A DNA stretch of 64,000 nt from Paenibacillus herberti (lineage in GTDB: Bacteria > Bacillota > Bacilli > Paenibacillales > Paenibacillaceae): contig NZ_NMUQ01000002.1 in the NCBI RefSeq assembly GCF_002233675.1, forward strand, positions 512,920 through 576,919. The letters are read 5' to 3'. Numbering within the stretch: position 1 is the first letter of the stretch; each line of letters begins with the position of its first letter. Shown one piece after another: positions 1-6,507 of this stretch. The translations under genes were made by a program, and so were the position numbers. The notes beneath the pieces are model-generated. The model had not been told where the DNA came from. It searched no databases and saw only the letters and a list, made by a program, of their open reading frames with translations.

Positions 1-556
1 CTTCCGCTTTGCGGATGAGCGTTTGCAGGATTCGTTTGCCCAGCTTATCCGCACGGATGATGTAATACATGAGATGGATATGATGCGTAGCTTCTTCCAT
101 ATCCCTAATTAGAGAATCGAACTTGCTCTCGCCGTCCGTGAACACCTCGACCTCATTGTCCTGCGTGAACAGTGCATCGCTGGATACAAGGTTCATGTAA
201 ACCATATCCTGATAATAGGTCATCAGCGGATCATTGAAGGAATACAACCCCTTCTCAACGATGCGTTGCTGCGTCTTCAGCCGTTGGCGAGCATTTTTGA
301 GCTGACTCATCTTGAATTTGAAAATTTTGCGCCGACTCAGATTCTGGCCCAGCAGCAGGTACAGCACAAAGCCGACGCCGGGAAGAAAGTAAAGCACCAT
401 CAACCAGGCCCAGGTCGAAGCGATGTTGCGCCGCTCCAAGAAAATGACCGCAATGGCCAGTACGATATTAAGAATATAAAAAATGGAATAGGCCTGCTGG
501 AAATATATCAACTCGGCACCCGCCCTGTCTAAATAATCATCGCCGCTCCGGCGCAT
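1..556 (-). CDS. cls: Cardiolipin synthase, N-terminal part (runs off the window)
   Basis: Read on the minus strand, this frame gives two hydrophobic N-terminal segments (IFYILNIVLAIAVIF, then WAWLMVLYFLPGVGFVLYLL) followed by LGQNLSRRK. It then enters the start of the first phospholipase-D-like domain (VFTDGESKFDSLIRDMEEA, HHIHLMYYII). This is the usual layout of bacterial membrane-bound cardiolipin synthases, which condense two phosphatidylglycerols at the inner membrane. Both HKD catalytic motifs would lie beyond position 1, so activity cannot be judged. The start is uncertain. The ATG at 556 is the longest in-frame option but has no clear ribosome binding site. A TTG at 511, preceded by a GGGCGGG stretch, is an alternative and begins right before the first membrane helix. 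Confidence in the family is high and in the start low. Confidence 0.85.
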   Translation of the reverse strand, partial: MRRSGDDYLDRAGAELIYFQQAYSIFYILNIVLAIAVIFLERRNIASTWAWLMVLYFLPGVGFVLYLLLGQNLSRRKIFKFKMSQLKNARQRLKTQQRIVEKGLYSFNDPLMTYYQDMVYMNLVSSDALFTQDNEVEVFTDGESKFDSLIRDMEEATHHIHLMYYIIRADKLGKRILQTLIRKAE

Positions 557-642
557 GAAGCGCGCAGAGGACAAGCTATTCCCAAGTATACCAGACTTGC
601 CATTAAAGATTGCAGGCTTGTTCTCCCATCTTGAGAATAATC

Positions 643-683
643 AAAAAGCAGGAAGCAAAAGCCATGTGGCTTTGCTGCCTGCT
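643..683 (-). terminator. Intrinsic terminator of the paralog gene at 772-1326
   Basis: On the minus strand an imperfect stem (AGCAGGCAGCAAAGCC pairing with GGCTTTTGCTTCCTGCT around ACAT) is followed by TTTTTGATT. It lies about 90 bp after the stop of the paralog at 772. Its flank resembles the terminator at 3001-3033 (shared GCAGGCTTGTTC and AAAGCAGGAAGC), so the terminator was copied with the gene. Confidence 0.7.
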
Positions 684-771
684 GGAAGGTGGACGGGAGC
701 AGCCTCTCCCCCTTGCGGAAAGGATTATGCATGTGCTGCACGAAGCTCGCGAATGCAGCGTTCTTTTCAGG

Positions 772-1326
772 CTATTTGTCGGTAATGATCAATGCTGGAG
801 TTTCTCCAGCTGGGAATGTGCTCACATCTGTCGATATAGGTCCAGTCGTTCGGACCGATTCAATTTCGTTGGCCACACCGCCGAAGTTCACCAGTTGAAA
901 CGATAGTTGGAACGCGGCTCCATTGGCCACACCAGTGTATACCACGAGGGCCCGGGTCGTTTCGAATGCTTCGGTTTTAACCTCAAAATTGAATAGGCCG
1001 CCAGGAGCAAGGATTGAGCCAATAGGCGGGTTTCCCGCGGGTCCTGAAACAGAGGTAAGCGTGAAGGTAATGCCTTTAGTTTGATTCGAAACGTTGAAGC
1101 CTTGCGTATCTCCGAGAAGCGGCGGGCACGGCTTGCAGGGCTTGCACCGCTTCCACGACTTGCAACACTTGCACGGCTTGCATGGCTTGCGCGACTTGAT
1201 TGGCTTGCGAGACTTTATTGGCTTAAGCGACTTGCTCGGCTTTTTATTCATGCCTTTCTTTAGAGCTAACTTTCCTCCCTGAGGCTGGGTCTTGAAACTG
1301 CTCGTTTCTGCTGACAGATCATCCAT
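772..1326 (-). CDS. KPC-repeat paralog A, no membrane helix (unknown function)
   Basis: This is a 184-residue protein of a family I do not recognise. It starts at ATG 1326 with a good ribosome binding site (AAGGAGAGGTGTAAAA). Residues 1-20 are polar. Residues about 21-70 are a cationic low-complexity region with KPIKSR hexapeptides repeated in tandem and then seven cysteines in KPC/KCC/KRC units, ending in CPPLLG. Residues about 72-184 form the shared beta-rich domain, with signatures TQGFNVSNQTK, TFTLTSVSGPAGNPPIGS and LAPGGLFNFEVKT, ending in ITDK. Compared with paralogs D and E, the hydrophobic helix between the N-terminal segment and the lysine cluster is missing, and the CxC stub is expanded. 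A sigma-K-like promoter lies at 1454-1488. By inference it could be a spore-surface or coat protein, but nothing shows this directly. Confidence 0.8.
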   Translation of the reverse strand: MDDLSAETSSFKTQPQGGKLALKKGMNKKPSKSLKPIKSRKPIKSRKPCKPCKCCKSWKRCKPCKPCPPLLGDTQGFNVSNQTKGITFTLTSVSGPAGNPPIGSILAPGGLFNFEVKTEAFETTRALVVYTGVANGAAFQLSFQLVNFGGVANEIESVRTTGPISTDVSTFPAGETPALIITDK

Positions 1327-1453
1327 TTTTACACCTCTCCTTAAAATTTGATATCCAAAGAAGACTATATTGAAAAAGACCGACCTCTAAAATCTCTTGA
1401 ACCTATTGATCAGCACGATAGCGGAACCCGGCTATTAAAAGTTCGATCTATTT

Positions 1454-1488
1454 TATCCTATGAAACTACCATGAATTTGGCTCCTGGC
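1454..1488 (-). promoter_or_regulatory. Sigma-K-like promoter box upstream of paralog A
   Basis: On the minus strand GCCAGGAGCC is followed after exactly 16 nt by CATAGGATA, which fits the sigma-K -10 pattern CATAnnnTA. The same arrangement with the same spacing recurs at 2825-2859 and 4264-4298. It lies about 130 bp upstream of the paralog A start. The -35 half (GCC) departs from the usual sigma-K AC, so the sigma factor is inferred, not shown. Confidence 0.55.
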
Positions 1489-1540
1489 TAACGTCCAATT
1501 CCAATGCACTAATTCCATCGGGACTGACTTCAGCCCTTCC

Positions 1541-1626
1541 GCACTTTTTATCACCGGCATGAAGGCTGAGCTGGAGACCGGTTCCACCGTTTAGTATGCG
1601 GTACTGGGGCTTGTGCATGCGGCGGC
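1541..1626 (+). pseudogene. Decayed fragment of the rpiA 5' region
   Basis: Reading from 1541 gives ALFITGMKAELETGSTV, then a TAG at 1592-1594, then YAVLGL. This lines up with the active-site loop of the intact RpiA encoded at 4463 (ADVVTSGMKVGLGTGSTVYY, then TILEL). DNA identity is clear around ATGAAG and ACCGG.TCCACCGTTTA. Only about 85 bp are recognisable, and there is no start codon or downstream domain. It sits on the far side of a paralog promoter, as rpiA itself does, which suggests that a block containing gene, promoter and rpiA 5' end was duplicated. Alignment is by eye only. Confidence 0.6.
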
Positions 1627-1658
1627 TCGAAGTTGGAGAACTCAGCTTTCCTTTCAGA

Positions 1659-2195
1659 CTATTTGTCGGTAATGAACAATTCTTCAACAGTGGTGTTAAA
1701 ATCTATCGTTACGGGTCCAGTCGTTTTAATAGATTCAACATTCAGGGTAATACCGCCGATGTTCACAAGTTCAAACGAGAGCGGAAATGCATTTCCGTTC
1801 ACCACACCTGTGTATACAACTAGAACCCGGTTAGTTTTGAATGCTGTGGATCTGACCTCGAAATTGAATAAACCGCCAGGAGCAAGGATCGAGCCAATAG
1901 GCGGATTTCCCGCAGGTCCGTCAACAGAGGTAAGCGTGAAGCTAATACTTTTAGTTTGATTCAAAACGTTGATGCCCATCGTAGTTCCAAGAAGCGGCGG
2001 ACATGGCCTACATGGCTTGCAGCGCTTACACGACCTGCACGGCGGCTTGCCTGGTTTGCGCGACTTGATTGGCTTAAGCAACTTGCTCGGCTTAGATGAC
2101 TTACTCGGCTTTTTTTTCATGTTTTTCTGCAGAGCCAGCTTCCCTCTCCGAGACGGGGTCTTGAAACGGCTCGTTTCTGCTAACAGATCATCCAC
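1659..2195 (-). CDS. KPC-repeat paralog B, no membrane helix (unknown function)
   Basis: This is the 178-residue second member of the array. I chose GTG at 2195 because AAGGAGAGATGTAAGA precedes it just as in paralog A, and the product then begins VDDLLAETS, parallel to MDDLSAETS of A. An upstream in-frame ATG at 2276 would overlap paralog C. After a polar N-terminus come KKKPSKSSKPSKLLKPIKSR and five cysteines spaced in PC/RSC/KRC/KPC/RPC, then the beta domain (MGINVLNQTK, FTLTSVDGPAGNPPIG, FNFEVRSTAFKTNR). There is no hydrophobic helix. It lies 43 bp downstream of paralog C with no intervening terminator seen, so the two are probably cotranscribed from the promoter at 2825-2859. Confidence 0.78.
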   Translation of the reverse strand: MDDLLAETSRFKTPSRRGKLALQKNMKKKPSKSSKPSKLLKPIKSRKPGKPPCRSCKRCKPCRPCPPLLGTTMGINVLNQTKSISFTLTSVDGPAGNPPIGSILAPGGLFNFEVRSTAFKTNRVLVVYTGVVNGNAFPLSFELVNIGGITLNVESIKTTGPVTIDFNTTVEELFITDK

Positions 2196-2238
2196 TCTTA
2201 CATCTCTCCTTAAAATTTGATATCCAAAGAAGCTCCTT

Positions 2239-2760
2239 TCAGGTTGTTTTGTCTTCAATGAAAAATTTTCCATCACTAGGGCTGAAAATTGTCGTTACAG
2301 GTCCAGTCGTTCTAATAGAATCAACATTTAGGGTAATACCGCTGGTGTTCACAAGTACGAACGAGAGCTGAAACGCTTCTCCGTTCACCACAGCTGTGTA
2401 TACAACAGTAACCCGGTTCGTTTGCAATACTGTGGATTTGACCTCGAAATTGAATACACCGCCAGGAGCAAGGGTCGAGCCAATAGGCGGGTTTCCCGCA
2501 GGTCCGTTAACAGAGGTAAGCGTGAAGGTAATACTTTTAGTTTCATTCACAACGTCGACGCCTATCGTCTCTCCGAGAAGCGGCGGGCACGGCTTGCACG
2601 GCTTGCACCGCTTCCACGAATTACAAGGCTTGCATGAATTGCACGGCTTTTTTTTCCTGCGTTTCTTCAGAGCGATAATAACCAGTATAAGTAAAACCAG
2701 CCTTACGCCCCGGGGGGAGACCTTGGAGCTGCTGCTCGTTTCTGCTAGTGAATCACCCAT
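2239..2760 (-). CDS. KPC-repeat paralog C, membrane helix kept (unknown function)
   Basis: This is a 173-residue protein starting at ATG 2760 behind AAAAGGAGGAGTATAGAA. It is intermediate between the two forms in the array. It has the hydrophobic helix VRLVLLILVIIAL at about residues 19-31, directly followed by KKRRKKK. It then has an expanded cysteine stretch with six Cys (KPCNSCKPCNSWKRCKPCKP) before CPPLLGETIG. The remaining residues, about 63-173, are the shared beta domain (TFTLTSVNGPAGNPPIG, GVFNFEVKSTVLQTNR), ending IEDKTT. The helix followed by a lysine/arginine cluster predicts a single-pass protein with the cationic part and the beta domain on the same side, but orientation is not certain. 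It is the first gene after the promoter at 2825-2859. Confidence 0.8.
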   Translation of the reverse strand: MGDSLAETSSSSKVSPRGVRLVLLILVIIALKKRRKKKPCNSCKPCNSWKRCKPCKPCPPLLGETIGVDVVNETKSITFTLTSVNGPAGNPPIGSTLAPGGVFNFEVKSTVLQTNRVTVVYTAVVNGEAFQLSFVLVNTSGITLNVDSIRTTGPVTTIFSPSDGKFFIEDKTT

Positions 2761-2824
2761 TTCTATACTCCTCCTTTTAAATCACTAGAAACACACTGGC
2801 AATGGAGAGGTTCAACCTAATTTC

Positions 2825-2859
2825 TATCCTATGAAACTGGACTAAATCCGGCCCCTGGC
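2825..2859 (-). promoter_or_regulatory. Sigma-K-like promoter box upstream of paralogs C and B
   Basis: On the minus strand GCCAGGGGCC, 16 nt, then CATAGGATA. Spacing and both boxes match the copies at 1454-1488 and 4264-4298. It lies about 65 bp upstream of the paralog C start codon. Surrounding bases (ATTGGTCGATA upstream, CCAGTTT before the -10) are also conserved. Confidence 0.55.
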
Positions 2860-3000
2860 TATCGACCAATCGAAGAATATTTTTATCTATCAATCCGCGT
2901 AGTCTTCCTTTTAGATCGCTGGAAGTGGGCGATCTGAAGCAACATAGTAGACTTGAACGGGCAGGTTGCAGGCTTGTTCGGTCTATTCTGAAAAGAAATC

Positions 3001-3033
3001 AAAAAAGCAGGAAGCGATGAGCCTTCCTGCTTT
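3001..3033 (-). terminator. Intrinsic terminator downstream of paralogs E and D
   Basis: An 11-bp perfect stem AAAGCAGGAAG / CTTCCTGCTTT with an 8-nt loop is followed on the minus strand by a run of T (seen as AAAAAA at 3001-3006 and before). It ends the unit 4147 to 3128. Confidence 0.8.
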
Positions 3034-3127
3034 CTGTCGAATGTGAGCGATCAGCGAAATCGACTATGCCATGCAATCGCTCCCCTTGCTTCCAAGGGCG
3101 TATATGCTTTATAGCGCGATATTTCGC

Positions 3128-3610
3128 CTAAGAGTCAGATATTGTTATCAGGGCATTGCCGGATGTCGTTTCAGCATTGACTTTGACAGGCCCCGTGGAA
3201 GCAAGGTTGTCAACGCCAGTCAACACTCCTCCGCTATTTACAAGAGTAAACGAGACTGTGATCGGGGTTCCGTTCGCTGCCGTTCCGGTATATTTGATGT
3301 TGGCGCGTGTAGTATGTCCTGCTTTGCTTGTCACTTCGAAATCGGCCGTGCTTCCGGGAGGCAAAGGCGTATTAAGAGGAGGGGGCGGCTTTTCTAAGTC
3401 TCCGCTAGCGGTAGTAAGGGTCAACGTGATCGTTTTGGTGCTATTTTTAACATTGAAACCTTGCGTACTCCCGATTGGCGGCGGGCATCCGCACTTTCTT
3501 CTTTTCTTGATCAACTTGATCGCAATAATGAGTAGAATGAACAAGATCAGCCGTATGCCCAGGCTCACGCCTCTGCTGCCGCTTGTATTCGAAGGCTTAA
3601 CATTCATCAT
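3128..3610 (-). CDS. Short-stub paralog D with membrane helix (unknown function)
   Basis: This is a 160-residue member of the array. The start is ATG 3610, which has AAGGAG seven bases upstream; the longer frame to 3637 has no such site. The N-terminus (MMNVKPSNTSGS) leads into a hydrophobic helix (IRLILFILLIIAI) at about residues 21-33, then KLIKKRRKCGCPPPIG with only two cysteines. The beta domain follows (TQGFNVKNSTKTITLTLTT, EKPPPPLN, FEVTSKAGHTTRANIKYTGT, VSFTLVNSGG, ITISDS). D and E resemble each other more than A-C (AANGTPI, PPP). This form without the KPC expansion is probably ancestral, because the expansions in A-C are tandem repeats. It is separated from paralog E by 51 bp. Confidence 0.78.
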   Translation of the reverse strand: MMNVKPSNTSGSRGVSLGIRLILFILLIIAIKLIKKRRKCGCPPPIGSTQGFNVKNSTKTITLTLTTASGDLEKPPPPLNTPLPPGSTADFEVTSKAGHTTRANIKYTGTAANGTPITVSFTLVNSGGVLTGVDNLASTGPVKVNAETTSGNALITISDS

Positions 3611-3661
3611 TTCATCACTCCTTAAATAAAAAACCAAGCCATGCCCAGGCTCACGCCTCTG

Positions 3662-4147
3662 TTATGAGCTTTTATCCGTGATCGTCAAGGACGGATCAGC
3701 AAAGGCCGAGCCCTGATTGACGCTTGTGTTTATTAGCCCTGTGGCTTTGACATTCTGAATTCCGCCGTTAGCGCCATTTATTAGGGTGAATGATAGTGTA
3801 ATCGGGGTTCCGTTCGCTGCCGTTGCGGTATATGAGATGTTAGCGCTGGTATGGTTTTTAGTTTCATCTGTTTTAACTTCAAAATTCTCTCTGCCATTGG
3901 GAGCAAGGGTTGTGCCGACGGCCGGGGGCGGACTTTGCAAATCTCCGGTAGCGGAAGCAAGGGTAAATGTGATGCTGCTCGTTTTGTTTAACACGTTAAA
4001 TCCTTGCGTTTCTCCAATGATCGGAGGCGGGCACACGCATTTTTTCTTTCTTTTTTTGATTGCAATTAGGAGCAAAATAAACAAAACCAACCTTATACCT
4101 AGACGCGGACTCTGGATGCCGCTCGTCTTCAATTCTAAACTGTCCAT
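3662..4147 (-). CDS. Short-stub paralog E with membrane helix (unknown function)
   Basis: This is a 161-residue protein with ATG at 4147 behind AAGGAGAGAGAGGGAA. It has a polar N-terminus, a hydrophobic helix (IRLVLFILLLIAI) at about residues 18-30, the cationic stub KKRKKKCVCPPPIIG with two cysteines, and then the shared beta domain (TQGFNVLNKTSSITFTLAS, FEVKTDETKNHTSANISYTA, LSFTLING), ending ITDKSS. It is the first gene after the promoter at 4264-4298 and divergent from rpiA. Function unknown. The CxC directly after the basic membrane-proximal cluster is the part that was amplified in paralogs A-C. Confidence 0.78.
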   Translation of the reverse strand: MDSLELKTSGIQSPRLGIRLVLFILLLIAIKKRKKKCVCPPPIIGETQGFNVLNKTSSITFTLASATGDLQSPPPAVGTTLAPNGRENFEVKTDETKNHTSANISYTATAANGTPITLSFTLINGANGGIQNVKATGLINTSVNQGSAFADPSLTITDKSS

Positions 4148-4263
4148 TTCCCTCTCTCTCCTTCTAATGAAAATATCAAATACTCTCGCTAGCGGTACTC
4201 CCTTCTCCGGTTCGGGTCTTTTAATAGAAACGTTTGCAAAAAAAAAGCTGGTCTATCTTCTCT

Positions 4264-4298
4264 TACTCTATGAATCTGGAACAGGATCGGCCCCTGGC
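4264..4298 (-). promoter_or_regulatory. Sigma-K-like promoter box upstream of paralogs E and D
   Basis: On the minus strand GCCAGGGGCC, 16 nt, then CATAGAGTA (fits CATAnnnTA). This is the third copy of the element, about 117 bp upstream of the paralog E start and between it and divergent rpiA. Confidence 0.55.
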
Positions 4299-4462
4299 TA
4301 TTGACCTATCAAAAGCCCATATTTTTGCATCTTAATCATAGAAAAAGAATTAATCGTCAACATTGACAAGACTTTCGTAACCGTCTAATGTGCGAAGGAG
4401 ATAGGCCGCACTGGCTGCCTAATAAATATGAAAACGATTATACTTCGGGAGGAATCAGGAAC

Positions 4463-5143
4463 ATGAACTTCAAGGAAGCGGCGGGTGTACAAGCAGCCGA
4501 TGTTGTGACAAGCGGCATGAAGGTTGGTCTGGGAACCGGATCCACCGTTTATTATACGATTCTGGAGCTGGGACGCCGGATGAAGGAAGAAGGGCTGCAG
4601 TTTACCGGTGTACCGACTTCGGAGGCGACAGAAAAACTGGCTTTGGAGCTGGGCATTCCGCTCGCGGAGCTATGGGAGCTGGAGCCGCTGGACGTGACGA
4701 TCGACGGCGCGGATGAGGTCAGCGACAGCCTCGATCTGATCAAGGGCGGCGGCGCGGCCCATTTTCGGGAGAAGATGGTGGCGACTGTTTCAAAAAGGCT
4801 TGTCATCGTGGCGGATGAGTCCAAAGCCGTGGCTAAGCTGGGCGCGTTCACCGTGCCGGTGGAGGTTGCCGTCTACGGTTGGCGGTCCACCGCGCGCCGT
4901 GTGGAGGCAGAAGGCTGTGTCGCTGTACGCCGCGAGCGGAGCGGCGAGCCAGTGCGCACTGACAACGGGAACTACATTCTCGACTGCGATTTCGGTCTTA
5001 TAGTAGACCCTGGCGCAGTCGACCGCAGGCTCAAATCGCTGCTCGGCGTCTTGGAGACAGGCCTGTTCGTTGGTATGGCGGATACGGTTTATGTCGCTGG
5101 TCCACAGGGCGTACGCGTTCTGAAACAGCAGGCAGGTGAATAG
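4463..5143 (+). CDS. rpiA: Ribose-5-phosphate isomerase A
   Basis: This is a 226-residue enzyme interconverting ribose-5-phosphate and ribulose-5-phosphate in the cytosolic pentose phosphate pathway. I use ATG 4463, which follows GGGAGGAATCAGGAAC and gives MNFKEAAGVQAA, the normal family N-terminus; the longer frame from 4388 adds non-family residues. Family signatures are present: phosphate loop GLGTGSTVYYTI (about residues 24-35), DGADE (about 85-89), KGGGAAHFREKM with the catalytic Glu, VIVADESK and DNGNYILDCDF. Length is close to the 219 residues of the E. coli enzyme. A decayed copy of its 5' end is at 1541. murG starts 10 bp downstream, so the two are likely cotranscribed. Confidence 0.95.
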   Translation: MNFKEAAGVQAADVVTSGMKVGLGTGSTVYYTILELGRRMKEEGLQFTGVPTSEATEKLALELGIPLAELWELEPLDVTIDGADEVSDSLDLIKGGGAAHFREKMVATVSKRLVIVADESKAVAKLGAFTVPVEVAVYGWRSTARRVEAEGCVAVRRERSGEPVRTDNGNYILDCDFGLIVDPGAVDRRLKSLLGVLETGLFVGMADTVYVAGPQGVRVLKQQAGE

Positions 5144-5152
5144 ATCTCTACG

Positions 5153-6382
5153 ATGAAAATGAATATGAAAAATAGACACCAAGACAAAACCATCGTCCTC
5201 ACAGGAGGCGGCTCTACCGGACATGTGAGCGTCAATCTGGCGCTGATTCCCGGGCTGCTGGCAGACGGTTGGTCCGTTCATTACATCGGCTCAAAAGATG
5301 GCATCGAGCGCAGCCTAATCGAGCCGCTAAAAGGCGTGACCTACCATGACATTTCCACTGGCAAGCTGCGCCGCTACTGGGATAAGCGCAATCTTTCCGA
5401 CATGCTGCGCGTCGGTAAAGGATTGGTGCAGGCAGCGGCGCTGCTGCGACGGCTGCGGCCGGATGTTGTATTTTCCAAAGGCGGCTTTGTGAGTGTACCG
5501 GTTGTGCTGGGAGCGAAGCTCAACCGCATTCCAGCCATCATCCACGAGTCCGACGTAACACCTGGACTTGCCAATCGGATCGCGATTCCTTGCGCGACTG
5601 CCGTCTGTACGACTTTCCCCGAGACGGCCGCTTATATCCGTGGCGCACGCGTTGTGCAGGTTGGTCCGCTCGTGCGGCCGGAACTGTACAACGGCGATGC
5701 GGAGCGCGGGCGGAAGCTATGCGGCTTCGACCGCAGCCGCCCCGTGCTGCTCGTCATGGGCGGCAGCCTCGGCTCCCGCCGCCTTAATGAAGCAATCACC
5801 GAGGCGCTGCCGGAGCTGCTACCACGCTGGCAGATCGTCCATCTGCGCGGCAAAGGGCAAGTCGCCAGCGGAGCTGCAGCGGCTGGTGGATCGGCGGCGA
5901 GCGGGTTAGCGGCGAATCGTTCGGCGACTGGTCGTTTGACTGTGAGCGGATTAGCGGCGGGCGGTTCAATGGCGAGTGAATCGGCAACGAGCGAGTCCGT
6001 TTCAGAGCCGGGCTACCGCTCCTTCGAGTATTTATCGGAGGAGCTGCCCGATGTGCTGGCGCTGGCCGATGCCGTGCTGACGCGCGCAGGCGCCAACGCT
6101 CTCTTCGAGATGCTGGCACTGCGCAAGCCAATGCTGCTTGTGCCGCTGCCGCTCTCGCAAAGCCGCGGCGACCAGCTCCGTAATGCAGCCTCCTTTGAGG
6201 CTGCTGGGCTTGCTCGCGTGCTGCCGGAGGAGAAGCTGAGCACGGTCACGCTGCTGCAAGAGCTGCGGGCGCTTACCACTGGCGATCCGGAGCTGCAAGA
6301 CCGCTTGATAGCAGCAGCTCCCGCTGATCCGCTGCCACAGCTGCATGACCTGATACGCCAGACGGCGAGAGGGCGCAGCTGA
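5153..6382 (+). CDS. murG: MurG-type N-acetylglucosaminyltransferase with a low-complexity insert
   Basis: This 409-residue GT28-family protein matches MurG, which transfers GlcNAc from UDP-GlcNAc to lipid I on the cytoplasmic face of the membrane to make lipid II. Visible features are the N-terminal TGGGSTGHV loop, VVFSKGGFVSVPV, IIHESDVTPGLANR, the hinge LVMGGSLGSRRLN, and the nucleotide-sugar motif TRAGANALFEMLAL with SQSRGDQLRNA. It stands outside a division/cell-wall cluster, so it is probably a second copy (MurG2), as many bacilli have. The odd part is an insert of about 45 residues (about 238-284) between HLRGKGQ and YRSFEYL. It consists of Ala, Gly and Ser with imperfect GLAA/SATS repeats; normal MurG has only a few residues here. 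It follows rpiA closely and ends at a strong terminator. Confidence 0.88.
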   Translation: MKMNMKNRHQDKTIVLTGGGSTGHVSVNLALIPGLLADGWSVHYIGSKDGIERSLIEPLKGVTYHDISTGKLRRYWDKRNLSDMLRVGKGLVQAAALLRRLRPDVVFSKGGFVSVPVVLGAKLNRIPAIIHESDVTPGLANRIAIPCATAVCTTFPETAAYIRGARVVQVGPLVRPELYNGDAERGRKLCGFDRSRPVLLVMGGSLGSRRLNEAITEALPELLPRWQIVHLRGKGQVASGAAAAGGSAASGLAANRSATGRLTVSGLAAGGSMASESATSESVSEPGYRSFEYLSEELPDVLALADAVLTRAGANALFEMLALRKPMLLVPLPLSQSRGDQLRNAASFEAAGLARVLPEEKLSTVTLLQELRALTTGDPELQDRLIAAAPADPLPQLHDLIRQTARGRS

Positions 6383-6400
6383 CCGACAATCTCAAATTAA

Positions 6401-6446
6401 AAAAAGCGTTCCAAAGCTGTGTGTTTTCAGCTTTGGAACGCTTTTT
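6401..6446. terminator. Bidirectional terminator between murG and ptsI
   Basis: A 19-bp perfect stem (AAAAAGCGTTCCAAAGCTG with its complement) and an 8-nt loop, with A/T runs on both sides. It serves murG on the plus strand and the converging PTS operon on the minus strand. Confidence 0.9.
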
Positions 6447-6507
6447 ACGCATGGGGTAGCCATGCGTAGGATATTGTTGCGCGCGGGGTACCCGCGGGCA
6501 AGGATGG

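Noticed and set aside
1466..1687. Minus-strand 73-codon frame between paralogs A and B
   Set aside because: It crosses the promoter-like box remnant and the rpiA relic, has no paralog-type sequence and no ribosome binding site.
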